DNA of 64,000 nucleotides from Progne subis subis (taxonomy: Eukaryota > Chordata > Aves > Passeriformes > Hirundinidae), in contig JAKJHU010000373.1 in assembly GCA_022316685.1 (NCBI GenBank), forward strand, positions 31,001-95,000, read 5' to 3'. The notes beneath the pieces are model-generated. The model was given only the letters and a program-made list of their open reading frames with translations. It was not told the origin of the DNA and did not search any database. The position numbers were made by a program, and so were the translations under genes. This document shows, in pieces, positions 10,217 through 20,106 of this stretch; position 1 is the first letter of the stretch, and the number at the start of each line of letters is the position of its first letter.

Positions 10217-11961
10217 ATGGATAGGCAAGCAGCATATGATTTATTTACAGCGTTTCTGCAAAAGCGGCAGGTTAAAGGGATAGAATTAAGTAAAGAACTA
10301 CCAGACCTTTTAAAGTTCGCTTACTCTCAAGGTTTCTTTATTAACCCTCATACTGTCCATGAATTGTCTGAATGGAGACTGTTCGGGGATAAGCTGTGGG
10401 AACTCACGTTAGATGATGATAAGGCGGCGAAAAAGATGAGTAAACTTTGGAGGGTGGTTCACAATGAGTTACTTTTGTATCAGGCAGAGAAAAGGGCAGC
10501 ACGGGAAGTAGTTACGGCTCAGGAAAAGAATCAAAATATGATCCCCAGTGGGGCACTAGTACCCCTAATCCCCCCGTATTCACGACAGTTCATTTGCCGG
10601 CTGCAGCACCCGTTTCACCTTCAGCTCCTCCAGTAGCAGAAGAGCCTGTCCGGGAGAGGAGTAATAAGGGGGGGCCTCCTTACAGCCCTGAGAACAGTGT
10701 CCCTATCCCTCAGTCGGCCAGCTCCCCAAGCAGCCAAGAGCCTATCCCTGGGGCAGAGTCTGACCTTGCGGGGGCCATGGCAAGGGAGCGCCGGGAGGTT
10801 TGGGCAGCCCTAGCACGGCAAGGTGCTGAACAGGGTGATCAGGGCATATTAGAGGCAGCCTCCGGGTGCCTTGCCTTCCCAGTTACTTTTGCCCCTAATC
10901 CTGCTGGGGGACTGCAAGCCACAGTAACAGTTTTAGATTGGAAAATGCTAGCGCAATTGCGCTCCACTGTGGGGCAATATGGGGTCACTAGTGAGCCCAC
11001 AAAGCAGATGCTTGAATATCTTTTTAATGCCCATGTTTTGCTACCATCAGATATTAAGGGGATTGCTAGGCTCATCTTTACACAACATCAACACCTTTTG
11101 TTTAATGCACATTGGCAGGCTGAAGCTCAAGCCTCAGTCGCCATACAAAGAGGACAAGGAGATCCATTACAGGGCCTCACATTAGATGAGTTGTTGGGAT
11201 TAGGACCGTTTCAACAGATGGAGGCACAGGCACTCATGGGGCCAGATAAATGCCGTGAGGCAATGAGAGTAGCCAAAAGAGCTATTGAAAAAGTCAAAGC
11301 ACCTGGAGGTATACCTATTTACATGGGAATAAAACAGGGTCGAGAAGAAGCACTAGGTCCCTTTGTTGATAAAATTGCTGAGGCTATAGATAAAGCCGGT
11401 GTCCAGGACTTTATGAAGGCAGCTTTGTTAAAGCAGTGTGTTCTCCAGAACTGTAATTCCCCTACTAGATCAATAATAACCACTATGGCAGGAGACTGGA
11501 CAATAGCAGACTTATTAGAAAAAGCAGCAACTGTGCCATCAGGGTCGCAGGCATTTTTAGTGGAAGCAATCAAGCAGTTAGGATTAGGACTACAGGAACA
11601 GGCAAAGACATCACAGACACAGGTGTTAGCAGCTCTTGCGCCTCTCCAAGCAGCAACGGCAAGCACCGGCCCTCGTCCCTCACCACCTGGTGGACGCATG
11701 AAATGTTTTCGCTGTGGTAGTAGCAGGCATATACGCCGAGAATGTCAGGCGGCCGGAGTCTGGTGTGCAAAATGCCGCTCTGACTCACATAATACCACTG
11801 CCTGTCGCCGGAGATCGGGAAACTTCCGGAGCAGCGCGAACAGCGGCCGCGCAGGGACACAAATGGCAGCTGCAATGCCACCAGCACCATCCACAGCATC
11901 AGCCAACAACTACAACCAGCCACCAGCGGGAGCCTCGGCATGGACGTGGCAGCCGCAGTAG
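10217..11961 (+). pseudogene. gag: ERV1 gag, betaretrovirus-like, one frameshift
   Basis: Structural polyprotein. The matrix-like first part (10217-10636, 139 aa from the ATG) is in one frame. The proline-rich linker, capsid and nucleocapsid are in another (open to 11961), so one indel lies near 10550-10600. The capsid segment has the betaretrovirus-type V-T-F-x-P start with L-D-W-K soon after, and a long helical C-terminal half. The nucleocapsid near 11703-11810 has two intact CX2CX4HX4C zinc knuckles. Gag terminates at TAG 11959-11961, downstream of the -1 slippery site. Confidence 0.85.
11817..11823 (+). promoter_or_regulatory. ERV1 gag-pro -1 ribosomal frameshift site
   Basis: Heptamer G GGA AAC lies in the gag frame (gag codons GGA 11818-11820 and AAC 11821-11823), shortly after the second zinc knuckle. 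A -1 slip enters a frame that stays open from 11820 through the dUTPase to 12356. G GGA AAC is a known type of betaretrovirus slippery sequence. A downstream GC-rich stretch (gcagcgcgaacagcggccgc) could form the stimulatory structure. Confidence 0.7.
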
Positions 11962-12356
11962 ATGTCACCATAATGACTACACACCCGCACAAGATTCCAA
12001 CTGGACTTAAGGGACCCATCATGATTAATGGAAGAGCAGTGGGAGGACTTTTGCTAGGTCGCTCTTCAACCACGATGATGGGACTATTTGTGTTACCTGG
12101 TGTCATTGATGCGGACTATTGTGGGGAAGTTATGATTATGGCCTATACCCAATATCCACCTTTAAAAATTAGTAAGGGACAGAGACTGGCGCAGCTAATA
12201 CCACTTCCCCAGATAACCAAAGAAGTTACTCCAATGCAACAAAAGGCAAGGGGGCAAGAAGGCTTTGGCTCCACAAGAGGACTAATTTTAATGACTGTGG
12301 ATTTATCGGATCGCCCTAGGAAAAAGTGGAACTTCAATTTAATAATCAAAGTATAA
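11820..12356 (+). pseudogene. pro: ERV1 pro part 1: dUTPase
   Basis: Reached by the -1 shift from gag. Encodes a retroviral dUTPase, the enzyme that hydrolyses dUTP to dUMP and limits uracil incorporation. Visible motifs: the G-R-S-S-T substrate loop, G-V-I-D-x-D-Y-x-G-E, the K-G-x-R-x-A-Q-L strand and a C-terminal G-x-G-S-T-R-G P-loop-like arm. Position before the protease is as in betaretroviruses. The frame ends at a TAA (12354-12356) before the protease domain is complete, so a small indel near 12300-12330 separates it from the protease frame. Confidence 0.8.
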
Positions 12357-12637
12357 CCCTTGTTGGATTACTGGACACTGGAGCAGACTCCTGTATTATT
12401 GCTCCACAAGAATGGCCCAAGGACTGGCCATTACAGGCCTCTGCCACCACGGTGACTGAGGTCAGGGGAATGACCCTTGCGAGCCGAACACCCGTGGTTA
12501 CTGTGGTTCTCGAAGGAAAGCAGGCGCAAGCGTCTTTTTCCATTACAATGCTGCCACCTACTATTCAATGCCTGATCGGCCGAGACGTCCTGGCTCAACT
12601 CGGTGTTGTTCTCACGAATGAACACCCTTTGGGATAA
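12326..12637 (+). pseudogene. pro: ERV1 pro part 2: retropepsin
   Basis: Aspartic protease that processes Gag-Pol. Has the active-site triad L-D-T-G-A-D and the C-terminal I-G-R-D-V-L-x-Q-L. About 100 aa, which is normal for a retropepsin. It sits one frame away from the dUTPase. It ends in TAA overlapping by one base the ATG at 12637 that opens the pol frame. Confidence 0.85.
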
Positions 12638-13437
12638 TGGCCGCTGCTTGGATTTTCCCCATTGCCCTCACTTGGACTACCAGCGACCCAGCGTGGGTTA
12701 AGCAGTGGCCACTGAAAGGGGAAAGCTTACAACAGGCACATGCCTTGGTACAGGAACAACTCCGATTGGGTCATCTTAAATTGTCCACTAGCCCCTGGAA
12801 TACTCCTATATTTATTATTAAGAAGAAGTCAGGGAAATATCGACTGCTTCACGATCTTCGTGCCGTGAATGCCCAAATGGAACCAATGGGAGTTTGTCAA
12901 CAGCTAAAAACCGACAATGGCCCGGCTTATGTTAGTGGCCGAGTCCGAATACTTTTGAAACAATGGGGGGTATGACATATTACAGGCATCCCACATAACC
13001 CCGGAGGGCAAGCTATAGTAGAGAGAGCATTTAGCACCCTAAAGACTTATATTGAGAGATTCAGTGATATTACAGATGTACAGGAACGCCTACTTAAAAC
13101 ACTGTTTGTACTGAACCACTTACGTGTATTTGGATCATCTGAGATGCCAGCCGCTGTCACGCACTTTGAAATGCTGAATGAAAGCAAGGCTAAAGAGTCA
13201 GCAGAGGTCTGGGTTAGATACAAATGTTTAAAGACAGGGTTATGGCAAGGTCCAGCAAGAGTACTATACTGGGGAAGAGGGTATCTTTGTGTTTCCACCC
13301 CAACAGGTCCTGAGTGGATCCCGGCCCGGTGGACAAAGCCAACCTTGAAGCCTCAGAGTGGAGGGCATCAGGAACCCTCGACTGCGCCTGGACAGCCTGA
13401 TCCGCCCCCACCGGGAGTTTCTCCAGACAGTGCTTGA
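12637..13437 (+). pseudogene. pol: ERV1 pol with large internal deletion
   Basis: Begins as reverse transcriptase: W-x-x-Q-W-P-L, the S-P-W-N-T-P-I-F segment, [14 protein letters not shown] fingers. At about 12885-12900, just after N-A-Q-M-E-P, it jumps directly into the integrase core (T-D-N-G-P-A-Y). The polymerase palm with YXDD, the connection, RNase H and the integrase N-terminus are missing. Frames are in phase across the junction. A TGA at 12973-12975 breaks the integrase core. The integrase C-terminal domain (W-G-R-G-Y ... W-I-P-A-R-W) follows and ends at 13437. Cannot encode a working polymerase. Confidence 0.85.
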
Positions 13438-13966
13438 TCCTTCGCTTTGCTACCCGGTTACTACGGATCAATTCACATATTTGTTAACTTGTTTAGCAAA
13501 CTATCAGTTGGGGAATATTAGAACACAGGGTTGTCTTTGTTGTTGGGACTGACAGCACCGTGCTTGGGTTTTAATACATTGTGGGGGATGTAGGCAACAC
13601 GAGTGGATTCATCAACAGTCGTTATTGGGTGAGCTATGGTGCTTAGCCTGTAGACGCTCTTGGAGGAGTGAAAGTCATCATCAGGCACTAGAAAAGGCCA
13701 CTGGGTTACCTTTTCCACAAGCAATAACTCTGTTTGAAAGCAGAGAGCAGCTACATTTAGCCTATGCCCGCTGGCAGTTGCAACATTCAATAATAAGAGT
13801 AAAAGCCTTAGTTCATACAGAAATTATCCAGAAAAAGTGTGAGACCTATTGTTATATTCCCCGCCAGTGGACTGTGGTACCTTCGGAATGGGAACATCTC
13901 AATCAAAGGTTTAAACAGCTTAAGATAAAAAGGAAAGCAAGGAAGGACAAAAGAAACAACGAGTAA
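13358..13966 (+). pseudogene. ERV1 accessory cysteine-rich frame between pol and env
   Basis: A frame that overlaps the last 80 bp of pol and runs to 13966, 14 bp before the env frame. It is interrupted once by TGA at 13550-13552, with an ATG at 13625 in the same frame. It encodes a C-x-C-C-W start, then W-V-x3-C-x2-C, 16 residues, C-x2-C (a zinc-ribbon pattern), a Q/H-rich helix-like part, H-x-x-I-I, a C-x3-C followed by P-R, and a Lys/Arg-rich tail. Not an integrase or envelope domain I can recognise. The same pattern is in ERV2 and ERV3 at the same genome position. Function unknown; a nucleic-acid-binding regulator is only a guess from the basic tail. Confidence 0.6.
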
Positions 13967-13979
13967 ATATGAGGTTGTT

Positions 13980-15252
13980 ATGTGTTTTGACCCTTTTTAC
14001 ACAAATAACGAGTGCTTTTTGGGTTTCCCCTCAGCCAAAAGAAATATATGGGTTACCTTAGCTAATCTCACTAATCAAGAAGCCATATGCCTTTCTTTAT
14101 CAACTCCAGGAAACCCGTTTTCCACCTGCTTAGTGGGAGTGCCTGCAGACAAATGGCCTTGTCCATCAAAAATACCAACATGCAAGGCCAACGAATCACG
14201 GACAACAGCGAATGCGTGGGATCAATGGGTGCCTTATTTGCCCCTCGCAGCTTTGGAACCACAAGAGATAGAATTGTTGGGGTCAGTTAAAGCTGATGCA
14301 TGTGTTTATTTTAATTACAGAAGTGTAACCCAAAAAAGCCAAGGGACCAATTATACAACAACAGTCAATTCCTCCTTGCTAATTTATTCAAAATGCCTCA
14401 ACGTGGTGCAATTACACTGCTAACAAGATCTCTGTTTCAACAAATGTGCCACTTACATTGCCAACAGGCATGTTTTTAATCTGTGGAGATAGAGCCTGGG
14501 CAGGTATCCCTTCTCGATTAAGAGGTGGGCGACTATCGCTACTCACCCCAAACACTTCCATGATTTTAAATTACACACGGCATCACAGGCACAGGCGGGA
14601 AAAACGATTAACCCACCAATTTACAAAGGAATGTGATTCAAATGTTGATTTTTGGTCTGCGGAGCAAAGAATTTTTGCATCTATTTTAGCTCCTGGAGTA
14701 GCCAGTGCTCAAAGTTTAGCTACCTTAAATAAACTAGGATGCTGGTTAGCACAACAGACCAATGCCACCTCCCTTGCTTTAAGCAACTTGTTAGCTGATG
14801 TGGATTCAGTTAGACATGCCACTTTGCAAAACAGAGCAGCGATAGGTTTCCTGCTTTTAGCACAAGGACATGGTTGTGAGGAATTTGAAGGAATGTGTTG
14901 TATGAACTTGTCTGACCATTCACAATCTATTCATGCTCAAATCGATAACTTAAGGAAATTGACAGGACAGTTGCGATTAGAACAAGGATGGGGTTTAGAT
15001 GGGTGGCTTGCTTCTTTAGGACTTGGACCTTGGATTACCTCTATATTAAAAATAGCTGTGGTGATAGGCATTGTGATCCTTTTAACAATTACCTGCCTTC
15101 CATGTATTTGTATGTGTTTACAAAATGCCATACAGCGAACAATGCAAACTATGTTTAATCATCATTTATTGGTACAATCAAAAGAAAACGGGGGAAGTGT
15201 GGAGAGATTTTCTGAGGCATGGCTGCAAAGTAAAGGCCATGCTGCAAAGTAA
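13980..15252 (+). pseudogene. env: ERV1 env, CX6CC type, frameshifted and short surface subunit
   Basis: Two frames: 13980-14423 (surface subunit, with several N-x-S/T sites) and 14446-15252 (end of surface subunit and transmembrane subunit). The frame changes between 14400 and 14446. A basic furin-type cleavage site (R-x-K-R) lies near 14595-14612. The transmembrane subunit has an L-Q-N-R heptad segment, a C-x6-C-C motif near 14872-14910, and a roughly 25-residue membrane span near 15030-15120 followed by a short Cys-rich tail. The frame runs into the 3' LTR. The surface part (about 210 codons) is shorter than usual, suggesting a deletion. Confidence 0.8.
15180..15197 (+). promoter_or_regulatory. 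ERV1 polypurine tract
   Basis: An uninterrupted run of A and G ending GGGGGAAG directly before the TGTGG of the 3' LTR, as expected for the plus-strand DNA primer. It overlaps the env frame. Confidence 0.8.
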
Positions 15253-15566
15253 GGCCATGAGAAGATCTGACTTGTTAAGGTTTAGCAGAGAACATGCAGG
15301 ACGACGTGATAAACAGCACGGATACTGCGTCCTTGTACAGAGAAGTTTCAAAATAACAAGGATGTTGATCAGCAGAAATCATGTAGCTGTAACTACAAGG
15401 CTAACTGCAAAAAGAATATGCATTGTGAAATAGTGAACCAATTAGGAGCTACAATTTTGTAATATGCATGAACTAATTAACTGCACTATATCTGTACGCG
15501 AGCACGTTAATAAATATGAGACTTGTTGATCATGATAGCATGAGGCTCGTCTCCCGTTCTTCCACA
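15198..15566 (+). repeat. ERV1 3' LTR
   Basis: 369 bp, TG...CA, aligned throughout with the 5' LTR and differing at about 13 positions plus one deleted A. AATAAA near 15509. The right flank is repeat X. Confidence 0.9.
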
Positions 15567-15574
15567 GGCATGAG

Positions 15575-16275
15575 CCTCCCTTGAAATGGAAAATGCAAAC
15601 CCCCTCTCTTTGAATTATAATTTTGAAATTAATGGGCTTTCAAGCAAAGATATTGCAATAGGAATAACAGTTCTTCAGTAGGAAAATTAAACTAAATGTG
15701 CAGTAGTAAAAAAAACACCACCAAAAAAATGCCCAAAAATAAGAGTCAGAATCCAACCTGTCCCCCAGTTAGTCAGAGTGTTGCTTGCAGTCCAATCAAA
15801 TCGTGGCTGCAGTCCTCCTGGAGTGACAGAAGTGGTTTTGTTGGAGCAATGATCTTGTAGAAGGGTGTAGTTTTCCTCTGAAGGTCCAGTGGTGGTTTAG
15901 ATGGGTCTGGTCTTCCTCTGGGAATCCAGTGGAAACTGGGCTGCTCCTGGTGTTTAAATCTCAGCTTACATCCAGGTGGGAATGCTTGGCTCCTCCCTCT
16001 GGGTGGAGCATCTCACAATGGGATGATGTAATTTTATCAGTCATGCAGTGAGAGGCAATGGCCCATTACCAGAAGATATCTCCCTGGAGGGAGGATGGGT
16101 CGTGGAAGAGATCAAGAACACTGCCCCATTTGGTTTTACACAGCTGGCTCATTAAGAGAAGATCCCTCTCAGAGATATGAGGAATGGGTCATGGAAGAGA
16201 TAAACAACCTGCCCTCCTGGTTTTAACAGATGGCAATAGAACACTTTTTTTGGTTACATCTTGCATTGCAAGACA
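15575..16275 (-). repeat. LTR-like repeat X, copy 2
   Basis: Close copy of 1645-2345, starting 'cccttgaaatggaaaat' and ending 'cttgcattgcaag'. Same tandem CTGTTAAAACCA-type blocks, with small indels. It begins about 9 bp after the ERV1 LTR. Confidence 0.5.
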
Positions 16276-17315
16276 GAGCTTGATGCTCCTTGCCCAGGCT
16301 CTCTCCAGAACACGCCCAGGCCAATGCTCAGCAGAGAAAAGCCCCGTGAGCAGCCCCAGGGTGGCCGTGGGCAGGCTGGGGGCAAACAGCATGGCTGGGG
16401 CTCTGCAAGGTGCCTGGGGGAGATGGGAAGGAGCAGCAGAGCAGGGGCTGATCCATCCCCACTGCGCTGGACACCCCAGGGCAGCGTCCCAGAGCGTCCT
16501 CATGCACCTGCCAACAACATCCCCCCTCTGCAGCCCTGGCCTCTCCCCCAGCTCACACAGGTGCCGCATCCTTGCAGGCACAGACACGGCAGCACTGGCT
16601 CAGAAGCCCCAGTTTGCACTGCCCAGAGCAGGCGTGAGCACCTCCATGGTGTTGGTGTGGGTAGATGAACCTGAGTGAGCACAAATGCCATCATCAGCCC
16701 CTGGGGCCAGGAAGGGCTGGGGGACAGCAGGGAAACCACTCAGATTTGTGGTGGCCTCTGAAGTCATCCAGACAGTTTGTTCCCATGAGCTGTGAGTTTC
16801 CTGTGCCACTGCAAACGTTGTTGCTCAGAGCCAGGGCTGTCTGGCAGCCACCTCCAAACTGCCCTCAGCATTTCCTTTGCTTCATCTTGGCTTTCATTAC
16901 TCTTTCTGCTGCAAAATCCTTCCTATTGCCTGCCCCAGTTCCCTTCTGTGTAAACAGCCCAACCCTGTTTACCTTTCCTCTCTGGCCCCACTCCCCATTT
17001 CAGTTCCTGGCTTGGCACCATGGGAACATCCCTTGGGGAGCAGGATCATCCTCCAAGTGCTTCAGGAATTGTCTGCAGGCTCCTGCAGTGCCTCGTGCTG
17101 CTCCCTTGCCAGAGGCACCACAGGCCAGGGGGGCACATCTGGGCTGCTGTGTCTGGCTCTGGGGCTCCCTGTTCTGGGCAAGGAGGAGGAGCTGCAGAGG
17201 CTCTGCAGGACTGACAGGATGGGCTTTGGGGCTGTGAGGAGAAGCTGAGGGACCTGGGCTGCTGGACCTTCTGAAGAGGAGGCCCAGGGCTCATCCTGCA
17301 ACTGCTGCAAGGGTG
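16276..17315 (+). repeat. Duplicated block B, copy 2
   Basis: Same block as 2346-3376; also present inverted at 52136-53175. Here it is the outer end of the left arm of the inverted duplication. Scattered substitutions and small indels, for example an extra 'atc' near 16690. Confidence 0.6.
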
Positions 17316-17536
17316 GTTTCAGAGAATCACAGAATCAGCAAGGTTGGAAAAGACCGTGGACTTCATCAAGTGCCCTGACACTGCCTTTTCTTCCCTAAGA
17401 CTCCTCTTCTTGAGGAAAAACAACCCCTGCTCCCTCAGGTGCTCCTCACAGGACTTGTGTTCCAGATCCTCACCAGCCTTGTTGTCCTTCTCTGGACATG
17501 CTGCAGCCCCTCCATGTCCTTCCTGAACTGGGGAGC
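17316..17536 (-). mobile_element. CR1 3' fragment, proximal half
   Basis: Reverse-oriented CR1 3' end ('agagaatcacagaatcagc' near 17321), equivalent to 3378-3600 and 51880-52135. It is split at 17536 by a 664-bp insertion and resumes at 18201. Confidence 0.8.
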
Positions 17537-18200
17537 TTTCCTAGGGTAACTTTATGATGCTTGTATCCCCAATCGTCTGTTCTGTTTGTGCTGTATATTG
17601 AGTCCTGTGCCTTTAAGACTGGTTCTAAGAGCAAGGAGAAGCGCGGAGTTTGTTTTGAGAAAACTGCCTGACTGCTCCACATTCTTCTCCGGACGGTGTT
17701 CGGCGGAGGCTTGGAGAGACTGCAGGACAGAGATTTTTTTTTTTGCTTTTAGTTAGTTTCAGCTAGCTGGGGCAGAGAAGTTCCCTGGACTGTTTTTTTT
17801 TCTTTTTCCCCTTTTTCTTGGAACTGTTTAAACCTGCTCTGGACTGAAAACCCAGGGGAGCACTGGGGGCTGCACCTGCGGCCCACCGGGGCCTGGACCT
17901 CGGCATTTTCCAGCAGCGCCGGAGGGACTGGGACTGAGGAGAGACTGAGAGAGAGCCGAGCTCCACCCACGGCAAGGACTTTCTCAATTTGCCATCTCAC
18001 TCCAGAACGAGAGGTTTTTTGTTTCATATTATTAATTCTTTGTACTTGTATGCACTTTGTTTGTTTAGTAAAATAGTTTTTTCCACTTTTCTCCAAAGAA
18101 GTTTTTTACCGGACCGGTTGGAGGTGGGGCCACTTGGGTTTGCTTCCCAGAGGGATCCTATTCAAGGGTTTTCTCCCAAATTTGTCCCCAAACCAGGACA
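17537..18200. mobile_element. Putative solo LTR inserted in CR1, 5-bp target duplication
   Basis: 664-bp block absent from the mirror copy at 51800-52135 and from 3378-3990. It is flanked by the direct 5-bp repeat GGAGC (17532-17536 and 18201-18205). It ends AGGACA and starts TTTCC, compatible with a worn TG...CA LTR. No internal coding part. Contains a T-rich tract near 17730. A 5-bp duplication suits several avian ERV groups. Confidence 0.6.
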
Positions 18201-18320
18201 GGAGCCCAGAACTTCACACAGCACTCGACGTGCTGCCCAACCAGTGCTGAGCACAGGGGAAGAATCACTGCCCTGCTCCTGCTGGCCATACTGCTCCTGA
18301 TGCATAGGAGTGCCAAGGGT
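18201..18320 (-). mobile_element. CR1 3' fragment, distal half
   Basis: Continuation of the CR1 at 17316-17536: 'cccagaacttcacacagcac' and 'accagtgctgagcacagg' follow in correct order after the inserted LTR. Confidence 0.75.
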
Positions 18321-18469
18321 TGGATGACGGAAATAGTGGCAAGGGGGTGGGGACAAAGTCTGATTTATCATCAGCCATGAAGGGTCTTGATTTTCATGTC
18401 AATTTAGATTGCATTTAATGTGCTGAGGATCAATATCAATTGGACATTGTAGATATAAATCTATAAATA
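18321..18469. repeat. Block C fragment at the ERV2 5' flank
   Basis: Matches the start of 5010-5460 ('acaaagtctgattta', 'ccatgaagggtcttgat', 'caatatcaattggacattg'). It is cut by the ERV2 5' LTR at the point where 51641-51790 is cut by ERV3. Confidence 0.6.
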
Positions 18470-19290
18470 CGTACTAAATGAAAATTATTCATGCTAATTG
18501 TAATCATATCAATATTTTAAAATATATATATTTTTAAAAATATTTGTTATAAAGCAGTAGTGGAAAAAGTAGATGTGATTAGTGTTACAAAGCAGATGGG
18601 CCCCTTGGCAGATGCTACATGAGAAAAATAAGATACAGGATGCAGTTTGAGATAAGCAAGAATTTCAAAGCTGGATTGGCCAAAGCTGGGACTACTCCAA
18701 GGTAGGGAGATGGGCCCTTTGCAGATGTGATGGGATACAGGATGTCTTAAGCTAGAACTGGCCCTGAGATGGACAAAGTTGGGACTGTTCCAAGGCAGGG
18801 AGTGTAGGTGGTGGTTTGATCCATGAAATAATTACTTTTTAGTAATTACTTAGAGTGCACATGCATCCAGTAAGGTTATTCATAGGACAAGAGGAAGATG
18901 ATGAGCCTTCATCTGAAGAAGTTCACCGAAAAGCAAAGAAGACCCTCTAACAATGTGTGGAGCCCTGTCCTATGTAGTATAGTGACCTAGATATTAAAAA
19001 TTGAAAAAAGAAGATGATTTATGGGAAATATTAATTAATATGTATTAGCATACAGTTTATAAGTTTAAGTTGGATTATTTTCTTTTGTAGGTGAGGTGGG
19101 GTGAGAAACCTCCCTCCGTATCCCAGTCCTTTTTGCTTATGCTTTATCTGAACTTTACTTATCTTTTATTAATCACTGCCAAATTTTTGTATATGCTTGA
19201 TTATAAAATGCTACTTAAATAAAATTGCATTGCTGCTAAATTCAACTTTGTTGCTTATTAAATTAGACATATAGAGCTTCATTTATAACC
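18470..19290 (+). repeat. ERV2 5' LTR
   Basis: Start assigned by alignment with the ERV3 LTR, where TGTACTAAATG is intact; here it reads CGTACTAAATG. Ends ATTTATAACC, where the ERV3 LTR reads AACA. AATAAA near 19218. 821 bp. Confidence 0.8.
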
Positions 19291-19293
19291 ATT

Positions 19294-19311
19294 TGGTGCT
19301 GAAACCTGGGA
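19294..19311 (+). promoter_or_regulatory. ERV2 primer-binding site, tRNA-Phe type
   Basis: TGGTGCTGAAACCTGGGA. It differs from a perfect tRNA-Phe complement only by two C-to-T changes, each at a CpG, as expected from methylation decay. Confidence 0.7.
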
Positions 19312-20106
19312 ACTCCAGCCTGGGGAAAGACGGCTACTCTCGGGAAGGAGCTCCACACCAGCGCTTTTAAGGTAGTCCCGAGGTTAGACCAGGCTCCCTT
19401 GGAGAAGGAGTTCCAATTACGATAATGCATCAGCAAAGGAAGCCAGCAACAGGAGGCATGCACAAATGCTCCTGGTGGAGTGCCAGCTAAAGGTAAAGGT
19501 GCCTGTAAAACATAATTTACACAAGAACTGTGTGGAAAAACAGACAGTGTAAGTACCATGGGGTTGGGCAGGCAGGTGGCTGTATGTTTGTGTGTGTGTA
19601 GAATATCTAAAATGGGGGCTGGTAGCCCAGACCCCTGAAGCAAGTGTGAACCTCCCATTACAGCGTTTTCAGCTCTCTGTGAGGAGACAAGCTGGGAAAG
19701 GAGGGAAGTGAAAAGAGAGAAGGAGTGAGGTTCCCTGTGAGGGACTGGCAGGGAGAGTCCCTGCCCAAGAACCCAGGGGAAGGTGCTCAAGAAGAAGGGA
19801 GCGATCTGATCACTGGGTGAGGTGAATAAGGAGGGGAGCAGTTGAGTCAAGTTCAATTTTCTTTGAGAAGAAAATAGTTGGTAACTTTAGTACGAGACTA
19901 AGAGAGATTGCGAGGGGAAGTGGCTAGAAGGATGTAGTCAGGGAAGAGAGATTGGGAGAAAGATTGGAATTAGGCATGAGACAAACAGTTGGAAAAAGAC
20001 AAGATAGTGCAACAGAATAATAAGTGAGAGGACTGAACCACGAAGTGAGTGGGGGAGGCCAAGATTCTCCTGGAACCAGGGATTTCTTGATTTGTTGCTA
20101 CCAAAA
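19312..20106 (+). other. ERV2 leader
   Basis: About 0.8 kb between PBS and the gag ATG. No conserved frame on the plus strand. Expected to hold packaging signals and a splice donor, neither of which I can define. Confidence 0.5.

Larger units (their letters stand above)
9667..15566 (+). mobile_element. ERV1: betaretrovirus-like provirus with CX6CC-type env, defective
   Basis: A 5.9-kb provirus with the order LTR, PBS, gag, dUTPase/protease, pol, accessory frame, env, PPT, LTR. The gag core with two CX2CX4HX4C knuckles, the dUTPase upstream of the protease and a -1 slippery site are betaretrovirus-like. The PBS is of the tRNA-Trp type used by alpharetroviruses, and env carries a CX6CC transmembrane subunit. 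LTRs differ at about 13 of 370 positions plus one indel (about 3.5%). Inactivating changes include frameshifts in gag, around protease and in env, in-frame stops in pol and the accessory frame, and a large pol deletion. The 6-bp flanks (GTCACC and GGCATG) do not match, so no target-site duplication is present. Confidence 0.9.

Noticed and set aside
19263..19856. 197-codon minus-strand frame over the ERV2 LTR/leader
   Set aside because: Antisense shadow of the provirus leader; disrupted in ERV3.
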